The notes below the pieces were generated by a model. That model ran no database searches and was not told the origin of the DNA. It saw only the letters and a list, made by a program, of their open reading frames with translations. A stretch of 64,000 nucleotides of DNA, from assembly GCA_943735955.1 (NCBI GenBank), contig OX030965.1, positions 5,107,503 through 5,171,502 on the forward strand, read 5' to 3'. The position numbers were made by a program, and so were the translations under genes. Origin of the DNA: Piscicola geometra. Lineage: Eukaryota > Annelida > Clitellata > Hirudinida > Piscicolidae. Shown in pieces: positions 1-11,693 of this stretch. The first letter of the stretch is position 1. Every line of letters begins with the position of its first letter.

Positions 1-3000
1 AAGCTTCAGTACCTTTTGAATTGGTTCACTACAACTTTCTGATCGCTCCGATCACCACTGTTTCTGCCTCCCTCTCCTCCGACTGCAGGTGAGATGGACT
101 GAGATGGTGAGGGCCTCGAGGGACCACCCAGACCTCCTGCCAGGCTCCCACCACCCTGGTGGCAAGAAAAAGTCCTCTCTTTGGAACTAGTCTGTCTCTT
201 TTTTCAGTATCTATTCATTTTCTATCTATCCGTCCATTTATCCATCCATCTCTTCATCTGTATCTATCAATTTATTCAACTATTCATTCGTCCATCCATT
301 CATTCATTCTTCCATTTGTTCATTTATCTATCCATCCAAACCCCCCTTCCATCCAATCCACAATTTTCTCCCTCCATCCATCCATCCATCCATCCATCCA
401 TCTCTCCCTCCCTCCATCCATCCATCAATCCATCCATCCATCCATCTCTCCCTCCCTCCATCCATCCATCCATCCATCCATCCATCCATCCATCCATCCA
501 TCCATCCATCCACCCACCCATCCATTCCATCCAATCAGCTTCGAGAGACTCTTTCGCAGGAGTGAACCGTCTCCACACAGGGTTTCGTCGCTCGCCTCCG
601 TTCGCTACAACGCGCCCACCAGCCCTCGCCGAGACCACCAACGAGCCCGATCGGAGTTGGTGGGGGGGAAGGGGGGGGGGTAGGGCGTGGTGGGTTGGAT
701 GGTGGAGAGGGGGGGGTGGTTGATGTTGGTGGGGGGGGTTAGGACGTGGTGGGGTGGATGGTGGAGAGGGGGGGAGTGGTGTTTGATGTTGGTGGGGGGG
801 CGTATTGGGGAGGAAAGGGGTTGGTGGTGATTGTGGAGGGGTGATGGTGGTGGTGTTGGTGGTGAGGGGTGTGTCGACTGGATGATGATGACGACTGTGG
901 TGTTAAGGCTGCTGCCGCTGATGATGATGATAGTTAAATTGAAGACGCAATCTTTTTTATTGGTTTTTTGGACGACGGCAAGTCTATTCCACTAACACAG
1001 ACGTTTGAACGAAAAAAGACGCAAGGCAGACCAACAACATCATCAACAACAACAACACAACAAACAAGTTACCGCACAACAACAACCCCACCAACACCCC
1101 GGGAGACAGTTGCGGAGGGAGGGAGGTCAGGGGGGTGAGGGAGGGGTTGGAGGGGGTCACTCCTGGTGTACCCCCTCTTCCTCCTCCCCCTCCCTCTCTA
1201 CAGCAGCCCTCCTCCACGACACCTCAGCTACCAGCAACAACAACAACTTCCTTCATGCTGCATCCATAGTGCATCACGCACAGTGTGGCGATAATAGAGT
1301 CGACAATCACGTGGCGTTTGATGAGTCATCCGCCAGCAATATTGAAGCATACAACCACGCATCCAACCAGGCGTACAACCAGTCACAAAGACAGACATCG
1401 CCACAGACACACACACAGTCGACTAGTGGCAGAAAGAACAGACTGCCTGTTCCCACACCCATCCACTGCAGACCCTTCTCTCTCAAGGCAGATGACGCCA
1501 AGGTCAGTCTCACTCACTTGCATCTCTTTCTTTCTATCTTTCTAACTATCTCTCTATCCTTCTAACTATCTTTCTATCCTTCTAACTATCTTTCTATCCT
1601 TCTAACTATCTTTCTGTCCTTCTAACTATCTTTCTATCCTTCTAACTATCTTTCTATCCTTCTAACTATCTTTCTGTCCTTCTAACTATCTTTCTGTTCT
1701 TCTAACTATCTTTCTGTCCTTCTAACTATCTTTCTATCCTTCTAACTATCTTTCTGTCCTTCTAACTATCTTTCTATCCTTCTAACTATCTTTCTGTCCT
1801 TCTAACTATCTTTCTGTCCTTCTAACTATCTTTCTGTTCTTCTAACTATCTTTCTGTCCTTCTAACTATCTTTCTGTTCTTCTAACTATCTTTCTGTCCT
1901 TCTAACTATCTTTCTGTTTTTTTAACTATCTTTCTGTCCTTCTATCTATCTCTGTACCCACCAATCCAACTATAGCTTTTTATTACTGTCTCTCTAACCA
2001 CCCACCTTATTATCATTCACTCTTCCTCCTCTTCTTTCTCCACTTACAGTCACAGCTCTGGTGTGCAACTACAACCAACACCAACAACAACCACAACAAC
2101 CACAACAATCGCAAAGACGCAAGCTCCACCACCACAACGACATCCACAACAAGCACTACAAAAACAACAAAGCAAGTGTGGATTTGCAGCAGCGACAACA
2201 ACAACAACAGCCGGGTGGTCGTTTGTGACGTCAAGCATCCCAGTGACGTCATCGAAGACTTTTCTATCCCTGACGACCAACTCCTCTGCGTCCATTTCGT
2301 TGCATTCAATCCACGTGCGTGTTGTTCTTGATGTTGTTCTTGATGTTGTTCTTGATGTTGTTCTTGATGTTGTTCTTGATGTTGTTCTTGATGTTGTTGT
2401 TGATGTTGTTGGTGTTGTTGGTGTTGATGTGGTTGTTGGTGTTGTTGTTGGTGTTGTTGTTGTTGTGTGTTTTTGTGTGTTTTTGTTGTTTTTGTTGTTG
2501 TTGAGTTTTTGTTGGTGTTGTTGTTTTTTTGTTTGTGTTTTTTCCAGTTGTTTAGAAGTTTTACTTCAGCCTATCAACCATTTAGAATTCTCCATACAGT
2601 TCAAAGCACCAGTGCCTCACTCACTCAAGAAAGCAACAACATCAACAAAAACAATTGTATCAACTACGTGGATGATGATGATGATGATGATGACGTCAAA
2701 GATGTAGCCACAACTAAAACAATGACCACCAAAACCACCGCCACAAGCCCTTCTAAGAGTTTTAGTCAAGTAGAAACTGATTCAACTGATCTAAACAACA
2801 CTGGGGTTCTTAACGATGGTGCTGGTAGTAGTAGTGGTGGTGGTGGATGTGAAGATGCTAGTGGTAGTGGCGCAGGTGGTGATGGTAGTAATAGTAGTAG
2901 AGGTGGTGTTGATAATAGTGCTACAATGAAGAGGGTCATATACCGTTGCAAGACTCGCTTCATAACGAGTGAGTGTTTTTGTATTTTGTTTCATTGCTTT

Positions 3001-3751
3001 CAGATAATACTTAGCTCACTTTTATTCAAACCACTTTCACTGCCACACCACTTTCACTGCCACACCACTTTCACTGCCACACCACTTTCACTACCACAAT
3101 CTCAACTACCATACTTCTACCACACAAGCATCTCATCACAACTGCCGCAATTCTACCGCATCACCACCACACAATAACAACTAATACTACCACCACCCAC
3201 CACTACCAAACAATAAAAACCAATACTACCACTTCCACAGACCACCACCCACCACTACACCATCACAGCCACATAACACTCGCAACTACCACCACCACTC
3301 AATAACAACTACTACCACCACCACTACCACCACCACTCAATAACAACTACTACTACCACCACCACCACTTACAAACAACTACTACTACCACCACCACCAC
3401 TACCACCATCACTTAATAACAACTAATACTACCACCACCACTTAATAACAACTACTACCACCACCACCACTTAATAACAACAACTACTACTACCACCACC
3501 ACTACTACCACCACTACCACCACCGCTTAATAACAACTACTACTACCATGACCACACGATAGCTTCCTCTGGAGAGGGCAGTTCAGCCGACGGTGACGAC
3601 GAGGTGAAGAAAGACACTGTGTGGATCGGATCGCAGAAAGGAAGGTTTTGATGATGATTGTGATGATGGTGATGATGATGATTGTGGTGATGATAGTGAT
3701 GAGGATTGTGATGATGGTGATGATGATGTTTGTTGTTATTATTAACATTTC

Positions 3752-3803
<52 letters not shown>

Positions 3804-6800
3804 GCAATCCTCCCACTCATTCACTCTTTTATTACCTCATTTTCCAGTCGTTTTTCTTTCATTCCTCATTGCTTCTTTCACTCCAGAGTGTACATCTACA
3901 ATAGTGGAGGAGGAGGAGGAGGAGGAGGAGGAAGAGAGAGGGCACTCTGCATAGACCTGCATCAGGCCATCTTCAACATATGGTCTTGCCCTGAAATGCT
4001 GTGCACAAAATTGAGAGTTTCAAGTTTAATTTAATTGGAAGATTTTACAATTTTATTATTACGGGAAACTTTTTTATCTCTTTTAATATTTTTTAAATCA
4101 ATCTTCTCTGCAGCCGACTAACACACCATTTATCCACCTTACTATACCAACCAACACGGCCACACTACAGCTGCACCAACCACACCACTACCACCTTCAC
4201 ACCACAACAACCACCCACTACACCACAACAATCACCCACCACACCACTACCACCACCACAACAACCACCACCACAACCACAGTCACACCAGCGACAGAGT
4301 CTTTCTGGCTCTTTCGAACGACACCTTGGCTGTCTTCTGCACGAAGCAAGGTTGTTGTTGCTGCCGCTGATGTTACTGGTGTTGTTGTTGAGTATTGTGA
4401 TGATGATGATTATGGTGATAATGATTATATTGAGGATGATGAATATGATTATGATGATGATTGGGCGCATTCATTATAATTAATTAATTGCTTACAGACG
4501 GGTCCAGCTGGGATCTGATGAGGCACTTCAAGATAAAGTTTGGAGACGCCCAGAACTCCATCAAGTGTCTGTGTGTGGTGCCTCTACCAGCGCCACAACA
4601 ACCACAACAGCAATCACCACAACAACAGCAACAACAACTGCAACAAAAAGTGTGGTGTTCCTACAAGAATATGATCTACGTCGTTGATGCCGACTCTCTC
4701 GAACTCGAAGTAGGCGCTATAGCATCTAATTTAGGAAAAATAAATATATGATCATTATCTAATTAAGTATTAGATAAATTATATGAATATCTTCTATTTA
4801 AATATTAAAAACATTATATAGTTATTATCTAATTAAATATTTAAAGCCTATAACTATGTTCTTATACTTCGTTCTATCTCACCCTTTTCATCACTCCATC
4901 TTCTCATCCATCACCACACTACTGCCATCACAACATCCCACCTCTACAACCCTTCCACATCCCACTTACCAAACCACCGCCACAACACCTCCACAACCTA
5001 CCACCACCACAACCTACAACCGCCACAACCTACCACCGCCACAACCTACCACCACAACCACCACAAACCCCCACAACCTACCACCACAAATCACCACCAC
5101 AACCTGCCACCACAACCTACCACCACAACCTGCCACCACCACAACCTACCACCACAACCACCACAGAACCGCCTGGAAGCGCACCCACGCAGCGAGAGTC
5201 AGATCCGACAAATGGTGCACTGGAGGGGGGGCGTGTGGGTGAACATCCGACTTGACTCGAGCCTTCGACTATTCCACGCCTCCACCCACCAACACCTGCA
5301 AGAGGTCGATGTCGAGCCCTATGTCAGCAAGATGCTCGGTAGGTGTGTTTGGTGTGTGGGGAGGGTTGTGGTTTTGATAGGGGTGGTTTTGGGTGGTTGG
5401 TAAGGGGTGGTGGGAGGGGTTGTGGTAGGCACGTCGTCATCATCATCACAGGCACATCATCATCATCACCACCATACAGGCACAGGTAAACTAGGTTTCT
5501 CCTTTATCCGCATCACATACATGATGGCTTCCAGGTTGTAGTAGTAGTAGTAGTAGTAATAGTAGTAGTAGAAGTAGTAGTAGTAGTAGTAGTAGAAATA
5601 GTAGTAGTAGTAGAAGTAGTAGTAGTAGTAGAAGTAGTAATAGTAGTAATGGCCGTCCTTCAGATCAAGACTCTGGGTGGGCACTGCTAATGGGGTGGTC
5701 ATCTGTGTGCCTCTGCTACAGGGTGATGATGATGATGATTTTTATTCTCTTGAGGATCATTACTACCTTTATATCGATATGAAAAAAATTTATATTTATT
5801 CTCCATCACCGCGTCAACCACACAAGCATTAAATACAAAAATAAATGTTTCTACATTCCATCACATCACCACACTACAATACTTCTCTCCACACCATATC
5901 ATCTCCCCAGACCACTCCTACATTTCATAAAACCACCTAAACACAACACCATCTCAACAAACCACGCCCCTTCACCACACCACTACCACACATAACCACA
6001 CCACTACCACACATAATCACACCACTACCACACATAACTACACCACTACCACACATAACCACACCACTACCACACATAACCACACCACCACACCTAAACA
6101 GACAACATTCTCCAAAAGACGGCTTCTAAATCAGGCATTTACACGTGCAACAACAACAACAACAAAAACCTAGAAAACAAAACCATCATGAACAACAACT
6201 ACAACAACGACAACAACAACAACAGGCGTAGTAATAGTTGCGGAGGCAGCAATCACTACAGCAGTGGTATCTATAGCAACAGCTGCATTAAGGCTAACAG
6301 CTGCGCTGCTAGTAATGATGACAGTGTGGTTGTCACAAACGCTGGTAGTAGTAGTGGTGGTGGTGGTGGTGCTAGTAGTAGTAGTATGGGTGGTTATGGT
6401 AATGATGTTCCATGTTGTTCGATGTCTCAGGCGCAGTTATCTTTCCATGGTTTCAAAGGAGCCGTCAAATTCTTTGTGGCAGCGCCAGCAGGTAATGATG
6501 AGAATGATGAGGAGGATGATGATAATGATCTTTCTGCTTGTGGTGGTAGTGGTGATGATGATGATGATAAAGACAGCGGTCATGATAATAGTAACTATGA
6601 TGATGATTGTGTTAGTAGGAAGAGTAATGATGATGGTATAGGGGAGGGGGAGAGTGGTGAGATGGGTGGTGAGGTAGAGGATGGTAGTGAAGTTGGAGAG
6701 GGTGGTGATGGAGGGAAGGAGGGGGCAGTTCAAAAGAAGGGCAGTGGCGTCAAGTTTGATATCAGCAACGATGACTCTAACAGCCAGGAAAATCTTGCAA

Positions 6801-7286
6801 AACATGATGATGATGATGATGATAAGAATAATAAAAATAAAAATAATAAAGGTAGTGATAATGATGGCGGTGATAGAAGAAATGAGGAGGTGGCAGTAGT
6901 GATGGCGGGTGGAGAAGGGTATGTCGACTTCAGGTTTGGTCCTGCTACCACTCTTTCTTTCACTGGTGAGTGAGTGAGTGAGTGAGTGAGTGAGTGAGTG
7001 AGTGAGTGAGTGAGTGAGTGAGTTAGTGAGTGAGTTAGTGAGTGAGAGAGTGAATGAGTGAGTGAGTGAGTTAGTGAGTGAGCGAGTGAGTGAGTGAGTG
7101 AGTGAGTGGATGAGTGAATTAGTCATAGTAAATGAAACGCACTACAACTTTTCCACAGAAAAAGAGAACGACTCCTTATTGGCGGACAAGGTGTGTGATG
7201 AAGGTCACATGTCTGGAATTTCCCTGCATGCCAGAAATAACCTCAGTCATCTGATCGTTTGGAGGGTGGATAGGAGGGAGCCTTGA
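1..7286 (+). CDS. ARHGEF17: ARHGEF17-like Rho guanine nucleotide exchange factor, C-terminal part (5' end outside window)
   Basis: Thirteen phase-consistent exons: <1-88, 1001-1502, 2050-2314, 2570-2968, 3563-3644, 3887-3982, 4283-4350, 4498-4709, 5167-5338, 5480-5534, 5664-5722, 6135-6965, 7159-7286 (TGA). They encode about 985 residues of the region after the DH-PH module, a beta-propeller-like domain. Blade motifs typical of ARHGEF17/TEM4 are readable: VWICSSD (exon 3), [10 protein letters not shown] joining VYIYNS (5-6), [15 protein letters not shown] (7), [16 protein letters not shown] and [12 protein letters not shown] (9), [11 protein letters not shown] (10), [12 protein letters not shown] (11), SQAQLSFHG and AVKFFVA (12), and a final SHLIVWRV (13). 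The family activates Rho GTPases near actin; the catalytic DH domain must lie upstream. Exon 12 holds roughly 190 residues of Asn/Asp/Ser/Gly-rich sequence between [11 protein letters not shown] and GYVDFRFG. The exon 3/4 junction has an alternative donor; the rest is firm. Confidence 0.93.
362..518. repeat. (TCCA)n tetranucleotide array in ARHGEF17 intron
   Basis: Imperfect CCAT/TCCA repeats fill part of the 89-1000 intron, interrupted by CTCC blocks. The long His/Pro/Ser-type frames across it are repeat artefacts. The rest of this intron (about 650-900) is G-rich GGTGGT sequence. Confidence 0.9.
1529..1945. repeat. 20-bp minisatellite in ARHGEF17 intron
   Basis: About 20 tandem copies of a CTTCTAACTATCTTTCTATC-type unit, with a recurrent A/G variant (ctat/ctgt). 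It fills most of the intron between the exons ending at 1502 and starting at 2050. Confidence 0.93.
2325..2545. repeat. 12-bp GTTCTTGATGTT repeat grading into (GTT)n
   Basis: Six to seven copies of GTTCTTGATGTT from about 2325 to 2400, then GTTGTTGGT repeats up to the next acceptor. This makes up essentially the whole intron 2315-2569. Confidence 0.85.
3030..3540. repeat. ACCACC/CTACTACC-rich simple sequence in ARHGEF17 intron
   Basis: The intron 2969-3562 is almost entirely low-complexity: a CACACCACTTTCACTGC repeat at about 3035-3090, then ACCACC, TACTACC and AATAACAACTA motifs. No coding signal is seen between the flanking exons. Confidence 0.8.
3751..3803. repeat. (TTA)n microsatellite
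   Basis: An almost perfect ATT/TTA trinucleotide run inside the 3645-3886 ARHGEF17 intron, preceded by a GATGATGGT-rich stretch. Confidence 0.9.
4880..5166. repeat. ACCACAACCTACC-type simple repeat up to a splice acceptor
   Basis: Degenerate CCACAACCTACCACC repeats run directly into the acceptor at 5166 of the exon starting at 5167. They occupy most of the intron 4710-5166; its 5' part is AT-rich. Confidence 0.8.
5535..5663 (+). repeat. 129-nt intron made of (GTA)n
   Basis: Splicing CAG|GTTGTA at 5534/5535 to TTCAG|A at 5663/5664 restores the reading frame (ITYMMAS then RLWVGTANG). Everything between is (GTA)n with occasional GAA or ATA variants. Exon and intron sizes make this one of the smallest introns in the gene. 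Confidence 0.85.
5965..6090. repeat. ~21-bp minisatellite (CATAACCACACCACTACCACA)
   Basis: About six copies of a roughly 21-bp unit in the intron 5723-6134 of the ARHGEF17 gene. Confidence 0.85.
6966..7110 (+). repeat. (GAGT)n array starting at a splice donor
   Basis: The donor after exon 6135-6965 reads ACTG|GTGAGT and is immediately followed by some 35 further GAGT units, with a few TTAGTGAG variants. The donor consensus is thus repeated many times in tandem. Confidence 0.92.
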
Positions 7287-8085
7287 TGTTTGTGTTGGTG
7301 TGCGTGACTATATTGTCCGTGTGTTTTTTCTTTTTCGCATGTGTTCATGGGGATGAAGATAGTGATGATGATGGTGATGATGATGATGATGATGATGTAG
7401 TCACGGCCTATTTTGAGAGTTCATTTCAATTTGTAAATACTCACATTAATCAAAATTTCAAATCAAAATTCCCAACGGCTGTCGAAGGTTCACGAAACTC
7501 ACTGATTGTGGTGTTTTAGGATCAATTTCGTGCAATTATAAAATCGTCATCATGCTTAGAGTTTTTTTTATAAAATATAAGAAGAAATTTCAAAATTATT
7601 ATTTTAAAATTCTTAATTGTTATATTCTCGAACTATTTTTATTAGTCAAAATTCTTTTTCTTTCTTGTTTCTTCGATATTTTGTTTTTGAAGATATTCGT
7701 TTTTTTGGTATTTAAAAAAATCAACATAAAATTTTTTCAATATTTTTTCTATTTATTTGTATTTCTCAGTTTACAGTCACTCTTTACATTTACACTGCAC
7801 AACTATTGTACTCACGTTGGTATAAGTATCAACTAAATACATTTAGAGGCTTTAAAGATTTTACTTAAATTTTTACAATTTATTGTTGTAATCGTAATGA
7901 GTTAGATCTTAATTTTTAAGTAAGTACATTGTCATTGTAACGCTTTATTTTAACGGAAATCGTTGCCGTTACATTAGTGACTTTACTAGTCATTCGCTAC
8001 AGTATTCTATCATGCCATTGTATTGTATCATGCTATTCTAGCTTTGGGACCCGATGTTTTGGATTTATCATTATTATAACATTTC

Positions 8086-8356
<271 letters not shown>

Positions 8357-10816
8357 CGTTACATGTATTACTTCTACGGCTACTATTCATCATCAGCTTG
8401 TCTCGGTTTCTTTAGATCCTGTCAGCTTTTCTATAGATTGTATAATTAACCACGTATACATATAATAAGACATAAACAAACACAAACGTGCACACACACA
8501 CAAGCGCGTATATGAAATGTTGATACAAAGCTTTAACTGGTTTTCTTGAAACAAAACAAAAGTATTTAAAATTTATTGATATTATTGAAAACAAAAAAAC
8601 ACAAGTACACAAAAATAATCGCGCCAGATAACACGCACACACATTGGCACATGACACAAAATGTTTCGTTAAATATAAACCAGTTCATCTTTCCCTTCTT
8701 CGGCCAATCAGAAGACACATCGGAGCAGAATGAGTCATCACAACACTGTTTTGAGATACTCTTTATTTCCGAGATTTAAACCCAGGCTGGCCATCTTCAA
8801 CACTTGAAGACTTAGAAGGTTGTATGTAAGGGATTCCTCACAAATGTCCGAGCAACTATTTTCCAGCTTGTTCACACCAAAAACGGCGATCTTCTCTTTC
8901 TTTGGTCTCTTCAGTTGCTCCGGTGTTCCTTTTCTATGGGGTGATTTTCCATGTGTTTTTGTGTTTGTGTCTTAGTGGTTGTGTGTGTCTGTGTGCGGTT
9001 GTCTCTGCGTGTTTGTCTTTGTATTTGTTTATGTGCCGAGGTGAATGACAGATGCAGTGTGGGAAAATGGAGAATGCAATTGCGCGTTAAAGGAGTAAAA
9101 AAAGAATAATAAAAGGACATAAATATCATAACAATAAGACATAAATATCATAATAAGACATAAATATCATAACAGCATAAATGGGAGAAAAATAATCGTT
9201 TAGAATTAAAAAAAACCGTTTTCTAGAATTTCCTGCTGCTGATGGTGGATGGATGAGTTATGCGAAGCCTATGTGAAGAATGGAGAAAAGAGAGAGAGAG
9301 AAGTGATGGCAAGGGGTTCAAACATCAAACTCCGGGTACCCATTACCATCAAAAGGTCGAAAGGTGCAATTGAAAAACCTATTCCTGCCAACGCATTATT
9401 GTTTTTCTGGTTAATAACCAGTTGATTTACTACCGAGGCTCAATAAACGAGCGTCTTACAGTTAGAGATTTACTTGAGAGAAATGAAATAAAACGAATAA
9501 TAAGGATAATAATATAATTTTTAATTTATTGTTGATATACTTAATATTTATATTTTATGAGCAAAGAAAATGAAATAAGGTGTCAAAAGTCTTTGAAAGA
9601 TATTATAAATACGTTTAATTATTTATAAATAAATATTCAATTAACAAATTATGAATAAATTTATTATTATTGTTAATAATAATAGAAAAACAACAAAAAA
9701 CCAATAATAACAAATAAGTAAGTGGTTTAATTGTTATTTGATGCCTATAATTGGAGGGACAACTCGTGATGATTGTTATGTATGGACTCGTAATTGCAAG
9801 CTCTCAGAGATTTACGACCCTCACTATCCTCCTGTCCACTCTCTCTTTTGGTCTTTCAGCATCTCCCTTTCTTTCTTTCCTCATCATCTCTCTCCACCCG
9901 TCTCTCTTCATCTCTTCCCCCTTTCGCTACATTTTCACAACTTCTCCACCGTCTCTTTCACCATCCACTCACCCTTTAAAGTTCTCCCAAGTTTATCTTA
10001 TCCCATCATGCTGATACCCATCCCTATTTCTCACCACTTGGTTCGTATATATTGAAATATCCATCATTTTAACGTCTTGTTATATATGAACAATGGCATC
10101 AATAGGTGAATATAGAGGTTAAAGAATGGAATGTATAGAAGTATATAAGGAAGAAAAGTGCTGTAAAGTACGGTGTATAGAGGTTTATAACTAGGAGGAC
10201 CTCAAATGTCGTCATAGGTTCCAGTGCCAGCGAGAATTTCAGACGTTTAGACTTTCGTATTTTCAACGTTTGATTCTAATGCAATGACTTTAACCGAGTT
10301 AACTCACGTTGAATAGTTTTTGTATATGTTTTGAAAAAACTTGTTTACGTGTTGAGCAGTTTCTATAATTCAAATTTCAATTGCAATTATTGCTTCAAGG
10401 ATCCTCATCAGTACACTCCAAGGTCACCTACCTCTTGATACTTGACCTACATCTCTCCAATCATCTCTCGAGTCTCAAGTAATGACCCACAAGAGAGTCT
10501 TCCACTCATCCGTCTCCTTCTCTTCTTCTTTTTCTTACTCCTTCATTCTCCTCATCATCTTTTTCTCGTTCTCTCTATCCACCCTGATGACGTCATCTTT
10601 TGACTTGGACGCATGCGCAGAAGAGCCGGAAGTGCCATATGGTTCGTCGCTGACGTCATTGATTGTTTATTTATTTCAATTTTTCGATTATTAAACTGGC
10701 GCCTAAAAGTAAATGGGAAGAAAAATGATAAGGTTGCGAAGTTTTTATCGGGTATTGAAGCACTGTTAAACAGCACTGGCATCTGATTTGCCTAATTATC
10801 ATCATTGTCGTCATCG

Positions 10817-10818
<2 letters not shown>

Positions 10819-10863
<45 letters not shown>
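10819..10863. repeat. (CAT)n microsatellite
   Basis: A perfect CAT/TCA run of about 45 bp between ARHGEF17 and RET, with degenerate CAT units on both sides. Confidence 0.9.
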
Positions 10864-10864
<1 letters not shown>

Positions 10865-11693
10865 ATCCCACCACCCCCATCATCGTCATCGTTACATGCG
10901 GGCATTATCAGAGCACTTGAGAAGTCAGAGGACCAAGAAACTCCATGCAAACTCTCTATTTTTAGAACAGCATCGCAAATTATTATTTTTATTTTTTATT
11001 TTGAAAAATAATTGGAAAAAAAACTATTGCGCGTGGATCATAAGTATGCGGAGTTTTCTTGGCGCTTTTTTTTAGCTAATTTCTGACGATGATTTTTTTG
11101 TCGTTTTTTATTCGGTAAGATTACAAATATTTGAGCTCAGCACCGGTTTTCTTTCGGCAAACAATGAAGCGTTTCAATAACTTTGAGGATCAACATACGC
11201 TGTTCGAGTGAGAGTCGGCTTTTTCTTCCAACAAAAAAACAAAAACAAAAAAACAAAAACAAAAAACACTTGAACAATCAACGAAAAACCCAAACTTAAA
11301 ATGACCCAAATTATTAAAATTATAGGCGATACGCCGAAAAAAAGACACGAAAAAACGCACTAAAAAGTTGAAAGCGTCAGTAAATCATGATTAGAGCATT
11401 AGAGATGATGCCTCTCTTTCACTGTTCAAGCACACATCTAAGTGTTTCTTCGTCTTCTCAGGCCGTCCATCATCCGCGGTGACAAACGTCAAATTTTTGG
11501 AGAAAAAAATACGTTTTTCTGTTTTTCATCAAATTAAATTACTTTTTGGTGATATCATGTGAATTTGAAAAAATTATAACATTATTTACAAAAAAAAATT
11601 TATAAAAATATTATTTAACAAAAAAAAGTATAAAAATATTATTTTAATTTCAACTTTTTCTCTCTCGAATAATCGTTGCTTCGACTCCATCAG

